DNA of 64,000 nucleotides from Streptomyces thermodiastaticus. GTDB lineage: Bacteria; Actinomycetota; Actinomycetes; Streptomycetales; Streptomycetaceae. The position numbers were made by a program, and so were the translations under genes. Of this stretch, positions 48,152 through 57,342 are shown one piece after another. The notes beneath the pieces were generated by a model that was not told where the DNA came from, did no database searches, and saw only the letters and a list, made by a program, of their open reading frames with translations. The first letter of the stretch is position 1, and each line of letters begins with the position of its first letter. Location of the stretch: assembly GCF_014656135.1 (NCBI RefSeq), contig NZ_BNBV01000020.1:1-64000 (forward strand), in the 5' to 3' direction.

Positions 48152-48155
<4 letters not shown>
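45651..48155 (-). CDS. nuoG: NADH-quinone oxidoreductase subunit G (complete operon)
   Basis: An 834-residue iron-sulfur subunit of the NADH-dehydrogenase module. The N-terminal ferredoxin-like domain (CDHPLLDPAGACRQC) holds N1b, HPLDCPVCDKGGECPLQNQA holds N5/N4-region ligands, CVLCARCTRF and TIQICPVGALTS follow. The extra N7 site is present as CEHCAGGCATRTD plus EEWICDKGRF. The rest is a degenerate molybdopterin-oxidoreductase fold with a C-terminal beta-barrel. ATG start after a 4-base overlap with nuoF downstream. The nuo2 operon has no counterpart. Confidence 0.95.
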
Positions 48156-49500
<1,345 letters not shown>

Positions 49501-49504
<4 letters not shown>

Positions 49505-50418
49505 TCCCCCTCCTTCGCGTCGGGTGCCGCACCGCCCGACGTGCGGGGTGCGTCACCTTCGTCCCGGACGGCGGGCGACGGGTGGTGCGGGTCGGAGGCC
49601 GAGGTCGGCTGCGGGCTGTCGTGGGAGCTGAGGTGCTCCGCGGGCGACGGCTCGTGCACGGTGCCGTGCGGCACGTCGTCCGGGCCGGTCTCGCGGGGGT
49701 GGACGACGCGTGCGGGGGCGGCCTGTCCCTTGGCCAGGCGCAGGCCCGCGAGCGAGGCCTCTCCCGCGCTGCCGCCGGCCTCGGTGGCCCCGGGCCGCTC
49801 GTCGGGGAAGCCGGCCAGGATCCGGGCGGTCTGCTGGAAGGTGCACAGCGGCGCGCCGCGCGTGGGGGTGACGGTCCGTCGCGCGCGCAGGTCGTCGACC
49901 AGGCGCTTGGCGCTCTCGGGGGTCTGGTTGTCGAAGAACTCCCAGTTGATCATCACGACCGGCGCGTAGTCGCAGGCCGCGTTGCACTCGATGTGCTCCA
50001 GGGTGATCGTGCCGTCGTCGGTGGTCTCGCCGTTGCCGACGCCGAGGTGGTCCTGCAGCGCCTCGAAGATCGCGTCTCCGCCCATGACCGCGCACAGCGT
50101 GTTGGTGCACACCCCGACCTGGTAGTCGCCGGAGGGTTTGCGCCGGTACATGGTGTAGAAGGTGGCGACCGCGGTGACCTCGGCCGTGGTCAGGCCGAGG
50201 ACGTCCGCGCAGAACCGGATGCCGGTGCGCGTGACGTAGCCCTCCTCCGACTGCACCAGGTGCAGCAGCGGCAGCAGGGCGGACCGGGAGTCGGGGTAGC
50301 GGGCGATGATCTCCCGCGCGTCGGCCTCCAGCCGGGCGCGGACGTCGTCCGGGTAGCCGGGGGCGGGCAGCTCGGGCATGCCCAGGCTGACGGCCCGCTC
50401 CGAGGAAGAGGTGGTCAC
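49501..50418 (-). CDS. nuoE: NADH-quinone oxidoreductase subunit E (complete operon)
   Basis: A 305-residue 24-kDa-type subunit. The thioredoxin-like core binds a [2Fe-2S] cluster through the cysteines in VCTNTLCAVMGG and IECNAACDYAPVVMINWEFF. The core ends near residue 200. The remaining 100 residues are hydrophilic and low complexity (His, Pro, Ser, Asp-rich, for example HLSSHDSPQPTSASDPHHPS), longer than in most NuoE proteins (160-240). GTG start overlapping the nuoD stop. Confidence 0.94.
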
Positions 50419-51746
50419 CGGTCGACGCCTCCCATCACGGGGTCGATGGACGCGACGGCGACGATGACGTCGGCGACCTGGCCGCCTTCGCACATCGCCG
50501 CCATGGTCTGCAGGTTGGTGAAGGACGGGTCGCGGAAGTGGACCCGGTAGGGGCGGGTGCCGCCGTCGGAGACGACGTGCACGCCGAGTTCGCCCTTGGG
50601 TGACTCCACCGCCGTGTACGCCTGTCCCGGCGGGACGCGGAAACCCTCGGTGACCAGCTTGAAGTGGTGGATCAGGGCCTCCATGGAGGTGCCCATGATC
50701 TTCTTGATGTGGTCGAGGGAGTTGCCGAGGCCGTCCGGCCCCAGGGCGAGCTGGGCGGGCCAGGCGATCTTCTTGTCGGCGACCATGACCGGGCCGGGCT
50801 GCAGCCGGTCCAGGCACTGTTCGACGATCCGCAGCGACTGGCGCATCTCCTCCAGCCGGATCAGGAACCGGCCGTAGGCGTCGCAGGTGTCGGCGGTGGG
50901 GATGTCGAAGTCGTACGTCTCGTACCCGCAGTACGGCTGGGCCTTGCGCAGGTCGTGGGGCAGGCCGGTGGCCCGCAGGATGGGGCCGGTGGCGCCGAGG
51001 GCCATGCAGCCGGCCAGGTCGAGGTAGCCGACATCCTGCATGCGGGCCTTGAAAACGGGGTTCCCGGTGGCGAGCTTGTCGTACTCCGGGAGATTCTTCT
51101 TCATCTTCTTGACGAACTCGCGGATCCGGTCGACCGCGCCGGGCGGCAGGTCCTGGGCGAGTCCGCCGGGACGGATGAAGGCGTGGTTCATCCGCAGCCC
51201 GGTGATCAGCTCGTAGAGGTCCAGGATCATCTCGCGGTCCCGGAACCCGTAGATCATGATCGTGGTGGAGCCGAGCTCCATGCCGCCGGTGGCGATGCAC
51301 ACCAGGTGGGAGGAGAGCCGGTTCAGCTCCATCAGCAGCACCCGGATGACCGTGGCGCGCTCGGGAACCTGGTCCTCGATGCCGAGGAGTTTCTCCACGG
51401 CGAGGCAGTAGGCGGCCTCGTTGAAGAAGGACGTCAGGTAGTCCATGCGCGTCACGAACGTGGTGCCCTGCGTCCACGTGCGGTACTCGAGGTTCTTCTC
51501 GATGCCGGTGTGCAGATAGCCGATGCCGCAGCGGGCCTCGGTGACCGTCTCTCCCTCGATCTCCAGGATCAGCCGGAGCACCCCGTGGGTGGAGGGGTGC
51601 TGCGGGCCCATGTTGACGACGATGCGCTCGTCGTCGGCGCGCGCCGCGGACTGGACGACCTCGTCCCAGTCGCCGCCGGTGACCGTGTAGACGGTGCCTT
51701 CGGTGGTTTCGCGGGGGGTCGCGGACGACGGGGTGTGCGTGCTCAT
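50415..51746 (-). CDS. nuoD: NADH-quinone oxidoreductase subunit D (complete operon)
   Basis: A 443-residue 49-kDa-type subunit that forms, with NuoB and NuoH, the quinone-binding pocket. The quinone-loop signature is VVNMGPQHPSTHGVLRL with its histidines, and the hydrogenase-like fold continues with GYLHTGIEKNLEYRTW, RMNHAFIRPGG and CDAYGRFLIRLEEMRQSL. ATG at 51746. It is the only nuoD in the window. If the nuo2 proteins assemble a quinone-reducing enzyme, this subunit is the obvious candidate to be shared. Confidence 0.95.
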   Translation of the reverse strand: MSTHTPSSATPRETTEGTVYTVTGGDWDEVVQSAARADDERIVVNMGPQHPSTHGVLRLILEIEGETVTEARCGIGYLHTGIEKNLEYRTWTQGTTFVTRMDYLTSFFNEAAYCLAVEKLLGIEDQVPERATVIRVLLMELNRLSSHLVCIATGGMELGSTTIMIYGFRDREMILDLYELITGLRMNHAFIRPGGLAQDLPPGAVDRIREFVKKMKKNLPEYDKLATGNPVFKARMQDVGYLDLAGCMALGATGPILRATGLPHDLRKAQPYCGYETYDFDIPTADTCDAYGRFLIRLEEMRQSLRIVEQCLDRLQPGPVMVADKKIAWPAQLALGPDGLGNSLDHIKKIMGTSMEALIHHFKLVTEGFRVPPGQAYTAVESPKGELGVHVVSDGGTRPYRVHFRDPSFTNLQTMAAMCEGGQVADVIVAVASIDPVMGGVDR

Positions 51747-52525
51747 GAGTACGACCTCCGCTGGTCCGGAGCCGGGATCTGGGCGCCCTTGTACTCGACG
51801 GGGATGCCGCCGAGGGGGTAGTCCTTGCGCTGCGGATGGCCCTGCCAGTCGTCCGGCATCATGATCCGCGTCAGGGCCGGGTGGCCGTCGAAGACGATCC
51901 CGAAGAAGTCGTAGGTCTCGCGTTCGTGCCAGTCGCAGGTCGGATAGACCGAGAACAGCGACGGGATGTGCGGGTCGCGGTCCGGGACGCTGACCTCCAG
52001 GCGGATCAGCCGGTTGTGGGTGATGGAGCGCAGGTGGTAGACGGCGTGCAGCTCGCGCCCCTTGTCGTGCGGGTAGTGGACGCCGCTGACGCCGGTGCAC
52101 AGCTCGAAGCGCAGCGCCGGGTCGTCGCGCAGGGTGCGGGCGACGCGCACCAGGTGCTCGCGCTCGATGTGGAAGGTGATCTCGCCGCGGTCGACGACCG
52201 TCTTCTCGATGGCGTTCTCGGGCAGCAGGCCCTGTTCCTCCAGGGCGCCTTCCAGTTCGTCGGCGACCTCGTCGAACCAGCCGCCGTAGGGCCGGCTCGC
52301 CGGTCCCGGGAGCCGGATGGAGCGGACCAGGCCGCCGTAGCCGGAGGTGTCGCCGCCGTTGTTCGCGCCGAACATGCCGCGCTGGACGCGGATCTCCTCG
52401 CCGCCCTCGCCGCGCCGGCCGGGGAGGTTGGCCGCGGCGAGGTCCTTCTCCGGGTTCACCCCGTTCGCCGCGCCGTTCACGGCGTCAGGCCCGGTCGCCT
52501 TGCTGGTGCCGTTGGCGTCGCTCAC
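51743..52525 (-). CDS. nuoC: NADH-quinone oxidoreductase subunit C (complete operon)
   Basis: A 260-residue 30-kDa-type subunit. The family signature is CDWHERETYDFFGIVFDGHP followed by MMPDDWQGHPQRKDYPLGG. Unlike NuoC2 it has an N-terminal extension (about 80 residues, polar at first) and a short C-terminus. GTG start overlapping nuoB by 4 bases. Only the central domain, about 100 residues, aligns with NuoC2, which shows how far the two have diverged. Confidence 0.94.
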   Translation of the reverse strand: MSDANGTSKATGPDAVNGAANGVNPEKDLAAANLPGRRGEGGEEIRVQRGMFGANNGGDTSGYGGLVRSIRLPGPASRPYGGWFDEVADELEGALEEQGLLPENAIEKTVVDRGEITFHIEREHLVRVARTLRDDPALRFELCTGVSGVHYPHDKGRELHAVYHLRSITHNRLIRLEVSVPDRDPHIPSLFSVYPTCDWHERETYDFFGIVFDGHPALTRIMMPDDWQGHPQRKDYPLGGIPVEYKGAQIPAPDQRRSYS

Positions 52526-53076
52526 TGCAGCAGCCCCTTCATCTCGATCGTGGGCAGGGCCTTGAGCGCCGCCTCCTCCGCCTCGCGGGCCGCCTCCTCG
52601 GCGTGCACGCCGAGCTTGCCTGCGCGGATCTTCTGGTGGAGCTTGAGAATGGCGTCCATCAGCATCTCGGGCCGGGGCGGGCAGCCGGGCAGATAGATGT
52701 CGACGGGGACGATGTGGTCGACGCCCTGCACGATCGCGTAGTTGTTGAACATGCCGCCCGAGGAGGCGCAGACGCCCATGGAGATCACCCACTTGGGATT
52801 GGGCATCTGGTCGTAGACCTGCCTGAGGACCGGCGCCATCTTCTGGCTGACCCGGCCCGCCACGATCATCAGGTCGGCCTGCCGGGGCGAGCCCCGGAAC
52901 ACCTCCATGCCGAAACGCGCCAGGTCGTAACGGCCGGCGCCGGTGGTCATCATCTCGATCGCGCAGCAGGCCAGGCCGAAGGTGGCGGGAAAGACGGACG
53001 CCTTGCGCACCCAGCCCGCGGCCTGCTCGACGGTGGTCAGCAGAAAACCGCTCGGCAGCTTTTCTTCGAGTCCCAT
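52522..53076 (-). CDS. nuoB: NADH-quinone oxidoreductase subunit B (complete operon)
   Basis: A 184-residue subunit with the N2 cluster ligands in FGLACCAIEMM, SMGVCASSGG and LPGCPPRPEMLMDA. It starts at ATG 53076, 13 bp after the nuoA stop; longer readings upstream pass through the nuoA stop region in another frame and are not supported. It has the standard length, whereas NuoB2 is extended by about 50 residues. Confidence 0.95.
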   Translation of the reverse strand: MGLEEKLPSGFLLTTVEQAAGWVRKASVFPATFGLACCAIEMMTTGAGRYDLARFGMEVFRGSPRQADLMIVAGRVSQKMAPVLRQVYDQMPNPKWVISMGVCASSGGMFNNYAIVQGVDHIVPVDIYLPGCPPRPEMLMDAILKLHQKIRAGKLGVHAEEAAREAEEAALKALPTIEMKGLLQ

Positions 53077-53089
53077 GTCAGTTGGCCCC

Positions 53090-53449
53090 TCAGTCCCATT
53101 CCAGGCCGCCGCGCCGCCAGACATAGGCGTAGGCGACGAAGACGGTGAGCACGAAGAGCAGCATCTCCACGAGCCCGAACACACCGAGGGCGTCGAAGGT
53201 GACGGCCCACGGATAGAGGAAGACGATCTCGATGTCGAAGACGATGAAGAGCATCGCCGTCAGGTAGTACTTGACGGGGAAGCGCCCGCCGCCCGCCGGC
53301 GTGGGGGTCGGCTCGATGCCGCACTCGTAGGCCTCGAGCTTGGCGCGGTTGTACCGCTTCGGTCCGATCAGCGTGGCCATCACCACGGAGAAGATCGCGA
53401 AGGCTGCCCCGAGGGCTCCCAGTACGAGGATGGGCGCATACGCGTTCAC
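53090..53449 (-). CDS. nuoA: NADH-quinone oxidoreductase subunit A (complete operon)
   Basis: A 119-residue three-helix subunit, first of the 14-gene operon nuoA-N. The conserved loop is YECGIEPTPTPAGGGRFPVK, followed by the TM2 acidic residues in FIVFDIEIVFLYPWAV. GTG start with GAGGAG upstream (53453-53458). Regulation is expected through the 900-bp upstream region, which holds Rex-like and Crp-like sites; redox control of nuo by Rex is established in S. coelicolor. Confidence 0.95.
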   Translation of the reverse strand: MNAYAPILVLGALGAAFAIFSVVMATLIGPKRYNRAKLEAYECGIEPTPTPAGGGRFPVKYYLTAMLFIVFDIEIVFLYPWAVTFDALGVFGLVEMLLFVLTVFVAYAYVWRRGGLEWD

Positions 53450-53555
53450 CGCTCCTCGCTCCTCTCAGTCGGCACTGACTGCTGGCGGTTGCGTGGACTC
53501 ACGGCCGTCTCATGTGTCCCACCACCCCCGCTTGTCCCGGCGAAGATCGAGAACA

Positions 53556-53571
53556 TGTGAAGCAGGTCACA
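53556..53571. promoter_or_regulatory. Rex-like operator, site 1 (nuoA-proximal)
   Basis: TGTGAAGCAGGTCACA resembles the Rex operator TGTGAA-N4-TTCACA with one half-site mismatch. It lies about 107 bp before the nuoA start. Rex is the NADH/NAD+-sensing repressor known to bind nuoA in S. coelicolor. The same bases also fit the Crp-like motif GTG-N6-GNCAC. Confidence 0.5.
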
Positions 53572-53606
53572 AGCCCAACTGCAGGGCATCTTATGCCCGA
53601 CGCTCT

Positions 53607-53653
53607 GTGATCTGCGACACGGGGTATCGCACAAGCTTTGTGATCTTTGCCAC
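53607..53653. promoter_or_regulatory. Two Crp-like half-conserved sites upstream of nuoA
   Basis: GTGATCTGCGACAC (53607-53620) and GTGATCTTTGCCAC (53640-53653) both match GTG-N6-GNCAC and sit 33 bp apart in the same orientation. A third GTGATCTTCGCAC at 53684 lacks one base of the spacing. The repeated GTGATCT core suggests a common DNA-binding protein. Confidence 0.4.
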
Positions 53654-53860
53654 CTGACGAACGATCACCAAGCCGGATCAGCGGTGATCTTCGCACGTGA
53701 AGCACCCGTGCGATCACCACTGGTGACATTTTACCGCGTCTTTGCAGGTAAAGACCGGTCCGCATTATCAGATGACCGGCGTCCACCGCAAAGTGGCGCT
53801 GGACGTCAAGACCTTGATATAGGGCTTGTTTTCACACCCGGGGACGACGGCGGGGCGCGA

Positions 53861-53876
53861 TGTGGACGTGTTCACA
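53861..53876. promoter_or_regulatory. Rex-like operator, site 2 (distal)
   Basis: TGTGGACGTGTTCACA differs from TGTGAA-N4-TTCACA at one half-site base. It lies 412 bp before nuoA and about 480 bp before the ABC-F gene, so which promoter it would serve is unclear. Confidence 0.45.
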
Positions 53877-54202
53877 CATTCACAAGCGTGCCGGCCCTGG
53901 TGCGGCTCCCGATCGGCCCGGTCCGCACGGCCGTGTCATGGACGTGTTCGGCCTCGGAACCGGCCGCTCCGGCCGAGGGACGCGGCCCGCCGGCGGCGTC
54001 GCTCCGGTCGTCGGCGCCCGGCGCGTCGGCGGGCAGGGGCGGGGAGGCGGACGGGTGCCGGCGCCCGACGCCGGCCGTCGTGGCCACCCACCCCGCTGCC
54101 GGAGACGGTGGCCGGCCCACCGCCGACGACCGCCGCCCGCACGAAAAATGTGGTGAGCACCGGCGAGTTGGGCCCGAAGGGAGCGAGCGCACCGCCTGCA
54201 CC

Positions 54203-54250
54203 GCTGTCCCGGCCGCTCCCGGCCGCTCCCGGCCGCTCCCGGCCGCCCAC
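54203..54250. repeat. 10-bp tandem repeat upstream of the ABC-F gene
   Basis: Three exact copies of GGCCGCTCCC (54211-54240) are flanked by partial copies. It is a simple GC-rich repeat 110 bp before the ABC-F start. Confidence 0.8.
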
Positions 54251-54352
54251 CGGACGAGCCGCCGCGAGGCCCGCGCCCCCACCGGCGACGGGCCCGGTCC
54301 GCGGCCGCGGCGGCCCGCGCACACACCCGCCCACGGACAAGGACGCGCCGCG

Positions 54353-55972
54353 ATGGGACACCTCGAAGCCTCGCACCTCGAGTACCGCTTGCCCGACGGG
54401 CGGGTGCTGCTCGACGACGTGTCGTTCCGGGTCGGCGAGGGGACGGTGGCGGCCCTGGCCGGCGCGAACGGCGCCGGCAAGACGACCCTGCTGCGCCTGC
54501 TGTCCGGCGAGCTGAGGCCGCGCGGCGGCACGGTGACCTCCAGCGGCGGTGTCGGGGTGATGCGGCAGTTCGTCGGATCGGTACGGGATGCGAGCACGGT
54601 CCGCGATCTGCTGGTGTCGGTGGCGCCGCCGCGCATCCGGCAGGCCGCCCGCGCCGTCGACGAGGCCGAGCACCTCGTGATGACGGTGGACGACGAGGCC
54701 GTCCGGATGACCTGCGCCCAGGCCCTGGCCGACTGGGCAAAGGCGCGCGGCTACGAGGCGGAGACGCTGCGGGACATGTGCACCATGGCCGCGCTCGGCG
54801 TGCCGTACGTCAAGGCGCAGTGGCGCGAGGTGCGCACCCTGTCGGGCGGTGAGCGCAAGCGGCTGGCGCTGGAGGCGCTGCTGCGCGGCCCTGACGAGGT
54901 GCTGCTGCTGGACGAGCCCGACAACTACCTGGACGTACCGGGCAAACGGTGGCTGGAGGACCGGCTCGCCCAGACCGGCAAGACAGTGCTGTTCGTCTCG
55001 CACGACCGGGAGCTGCTCGCCCGTGCCGCCGGGCGCGTCGTCGCGGTGGAGCCGGGACCGGCCGGCTCCGAGGTGTGGGTGCACCCAGGCGGCTTCGGCA
55101 CCTTCCACAAGGCGCGGCAGGAGCGGTTCGCCCGGTTCGAGGAGCTGCGCCGCCGCTGGGACGAGAAGCACGCCCAGCTGAAGAGGCTGGTGCAGGACCT
55201 GCAGCAGTACGCCGCGCGCAGCGACGACATGGCCTCCCGGCACCAGGCGGCGAGGACCCGGCTGCGGAAGTTCGAGGAGATCGGGCCGCCGCCCGAGCCG
55301 CCGCGCAAGCAGGACATCCGGATGCGTCTTCAGGGCGGGCGGACCGGGGTGCGGGCCGTCACCTGCGAGCAGCTGGAGCTGACGGGGCTGATGAAGCCGT
55401 TCTCGCTGGAGATCTTCTACGGCGAGCGGGTGGCGGTCGCCGGCTCCAACGGCTCGGGCACGTCGCACTTCCTGCGGCTGCCGGCCGGGGAGGACATCGC
55501 CCACACGGGCAAGGTGAAGCTGGGCGCGCGGGTGGTGCCCGGCCATTTCGCCGAGACCCATGCGCGTCCCGAGCTGATGGGCCGCACGCTGGTGGACATC
55601 CTGTGGACGGAGCACGCCCGGGACCGCGGCGCGGCCATGTCCGTGCTGCGCCGCTACGAACTGCACCGCCAGGCGGACCAGACCTTCGACCGGCTCTCCG
55701 GCGGCCGGCAGGCCCGCTTCCAGATCCTGCTGCTGGAACTGGCGGGCACCACCGCGCTGTTGCTGGACGAGCCGACGGACAACCTGGACCTGGAGTCGGC
55801 GGAAGCCCTCCAGGAGGGCCTGGAGTCCTACGAGAAGACAGTGCTGGCGGTCACCCACGACCGCTGGTTCGCGCGGTCCTACGACTGTTTCCTGGTGTTC
55901 GGCAGCGACGGCCGGGTACGCGAGATGCCGGAGCTGGTGTGGGACGAACGCCGGGTGGAGCGTGCCCGCTGA
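54353..55972 (+). CDS. ABC-F family ATPase with a degenerate second P-loop
   Basis: A 539-residue soluble protein with two ABC ATPase domains and a linker. First domain: GANGAGKTTLLR (37-48), LSGGERKRLALEALL (163-177), LLLDEPDNYLD (184-194). The linker (about 250-330) is a charged coiled coil (RFEELRRRWDEKHAQLKRLV). Second domain: GSNGSGTSHFLR (364-375), LSGGRQARFQ (448-457), LLLDEPTDNLD (469-479). The Walker A lysine of the second domain is replaced by Thr370 (codon ACG at 55460-55462). ABC-F proteins act on ribosomes in antibiotic resistance or translation control. ATG at 54353; the 220 codons of open frame upstream look non-coding. Confidence 0.88.
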   Translation: MGHLEASHLEYRLPDGRVLLDDVSFRVGEGTVAALAGANGAGKTTLLRLLSGELRPRGGTVTSSGGVGVMRQFVGSVRDASTVRDLLVSVAPPRIRQAARAVDEAEHLVMTVDDEAVRMTCAQALADWAKARGYEAETLRDMCTMAALGVPYVKAQWREVRTLSGGERKRLALEALLRGPDEVLLLDEPDNYLDVPGKRWLEDRLAQTGKTVLFVSHDRELLARAAGRVVAVEPGPAGSEVWVHPGGFGTFHKARQERFARFEELRRRWDEKHAQLKRLVQDLQQYAARSDDMASRHQAARTRLRKFEEIGPPPEPPRKQDIRMRLQGGRTGVRAVTCEQLELTGLMKPFSLEIFYGERVAVAGSNGSGTSHFLRLPAGEDIAHTGKVKLGARVVPGHFAETHARPELMGRTLVDILWTEHARDRGAAMSVLRRYELHRQADQTFDRLSGGRQARFQILLLELAGTTALLLDEPTDNLDLESAEALQEGLESYEKTVLAVTHDRWFARSYDCFLVFGSDGRVREMPELVWDERRVERAR

Positions 55973-56362
55973 CGGGACAGCAGGCACACGACGGGACACA
56001 GCGGAACCTGCCGCAGGCGTGCGGACCCTCCGGTCCCCGCACCCGCGGGGCGCGGCGGACGTCGAGGGCGGCCGCACGCACGGACACCCCGGCCGCAGTG
56101 ACCGTTCCGTGACCTTAGCCACACCTTCGAGCTGCGCACAGAAAGCGGGCTTGGCCAACGATCCCGACCGGTGATAGGCGCGGAGCAAATCGGGCGTAAT
56201 GACGAAAGCCCATGATCACGCCCATGATCACTCCGGTCCGCCATGTCCGTTGTGGCGTCAATAAAGGCCCTCACATCAGGGCTTCACGGCCCCGACCGAG
56301 CAAATGTGGCGCATCACACGTTTGTTGAAGATACGGAGGAGGCCCTGATACCGGTTGTTCCC
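55973..56362. other. Upstream region of the NlpC/P60 gene
   Basis: About 390 bp without a gene. It contains an exact 12-bp direct repeat, GCCCATGATCAC at 56208-56219 and 56220-56231, and an AT-richer stretch (56160-56350) that probably holds the promoter. No riboswitch motif was recognised here, unlike the SLT gene at 28.9 kb. Confidence 0.55.
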
Positions 56363-57190
56363 ATGTCCCACACCGCTCACATACGCAGCCACCGGAAGCC
56401 CCGCCGTAGCGCGTCCAGGATCGCGATGCGGGCCGGGGTTGCCGGTGGGGTTCTCGGCACACTGGCAGTGACGGGTGCGTCGGCCTCCTCGGCGAACGCC
56501 GCCGAGCCGGTCACCCAGACCCTCGAACTGCCCACCCTCTCCGATGGCCTGGCCGCCCAGGTCGCCCAGTCCGCGGACGCCACCGCTCAGGCGGCCGCGG
56601 ACTACGAGCTGCAGGCCGAGCGTGACGCGGCCGCCGCCAAGGCCGCACGGCAGGCCGAGGCGGACCTGGCCGAGGCCAAGAAGAAGGCCGAGGCCGAAAA
56701 GAAGAAGAAGGCCGAGGAGGCCGCCCGCAAGGCTGCCGCCGAGCGCGCCTCGCGCACCAGCGCGCGGACCGTGCTGGCCGCCTCGGTGAGCACCGGTTCC
56801 GGCGTCTCGGCGTCCACCGGTTCCTCCACCGCCACCGGTTCGGTCGCCGCCGTCCTCTCCTTCGTCAAGGCCCAGATCGGCAAGGCGTACGTCTCCGGGG
56901 CCACCGGTCCGTCGGCGTACGACTGCTCGGGTCTGGTGCAGGCCGCCTTCAAGCAGGTCGGTGTGGACCTGCCGCGTGTCTCCCAGGACCAGTCCACCGC
57001 GGGCACCCAGGTGTCGCTGTCGAACCTCCAGCCGGGCGACATCCTGTACTGGGGCGGCGCGGGCAGCGCGTACCACGTGGCCGTGTACGTCGGTGACGGT
57101 ATGTTCGTCGGCGCGCAGAACCCCTCCTCCGGTGTCGTGGAGAGGCCGCTGTCGTACGACCCGCCGTCCGGCGCGGTGCGGGTGCTCTGA
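56363..57190 (+). CDS. Secreted NlpC/P60 peptidoglycan endopeptidase
   Basis: A 275-residue cell-wall hydrolase. The signal peptide (RKPRRSASRIAMRAG plus a hydrophobic run) ends near ANA, residue 47. A highly charged Ala/Lys/Glu coiled coil follows (about 80-135, EAKKKAEAEKKKKAEEAARK). The NlpC/P60 domain (165-275) has Cys188 in AYDCSGLVQAAF and His238 in SAYHVAVYVGDG, and a polar third residue in the AQN stretch (251-253). The ATG at 56363 has no close ribosome site; GGAGG lies 20 bases upstream, so a non-ATG start a few codons earlier (for example CTG at 56346) is possible. Confidence 0.9.
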   Translation: MSHTAHIRSHRKPRRSASRIAMRAGVAGGVLGTLAVTGASASSANAAEPVTQTLELPTLSDGLAAQVAQSADATAQAAADYELQAERDAAAAKAARQAEADLAEAKKKAEAEKKKKAEEAARKAAAERASRTSARTVLAASVSTGSGVSASTGSSTATGSVAAVLSFVKAQIGKAYVSGATGPSAYDCSGLVQAAFKQVGVDLPRVSQDQSTAGTQVSLSNLQPGDILYWGGAGSAYHVAVYVGDGMFVGAQNPSSGVVERPLSYDPPSGAVRVL

Positions 57191-57214
57191 CGGCACCGCG
57201 CACGCCGTACGGAA

Positions 57215-57251
57215 CGAAGGGCCGCAGCCGCTCGGGGGCAGCGGCCCTTCG
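57215..57251. terminator. Bidirectional terminator between convergent genes
   Basis: An 11-bp stem (57215-57225 with 57241-57251) and a 15-nt loop lie 24 bp after the NlpC/P60 stop, facing the MenJ-like gene. Confidence 0.75.
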
Positions 57252-57342
57252 GGCGTTCACGGCGCGGGCCGGTGGCGCACCGGTCCGCGCGGTGCCGTCA
57301 CGTCCGGCGCGCCCCGGGCCTGCTCAGGCTTTCGGGACCTGC

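Larger units (their letters stand above)
53450..54352. other. Long divergent regulatory region between nuoA and the ABC-F gene
   Basis: About 900 bp without a convincing gene. The first 350 bp (53450-53800) are clearly AT-richer than the window average and carry the Rex-like and Crp-like sites. A possible minus-strand promoter is TTGCGG (53791-53786) with GATAAT (53769-53764), 16 bases apart, overlapping a 9-bp imperfect inverted repeat at 53781-53804. From 53940 on the DNA is very GC-rich, and a reading frame stays open into the ABC-F gene, but its translation is Arg/Pro/Ala filler without recognisable structure. Confidence 0.55.

Noticed and set aside
53684..54352. N-terminal extension of the ABC-F gene by about 220 codons
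   Set aside because: The stretch is Arg/Pro/Ala-rich without structure, overlaps the regulatory repeats, and ABC-F proteins of this type begin at the first ATPase domain.
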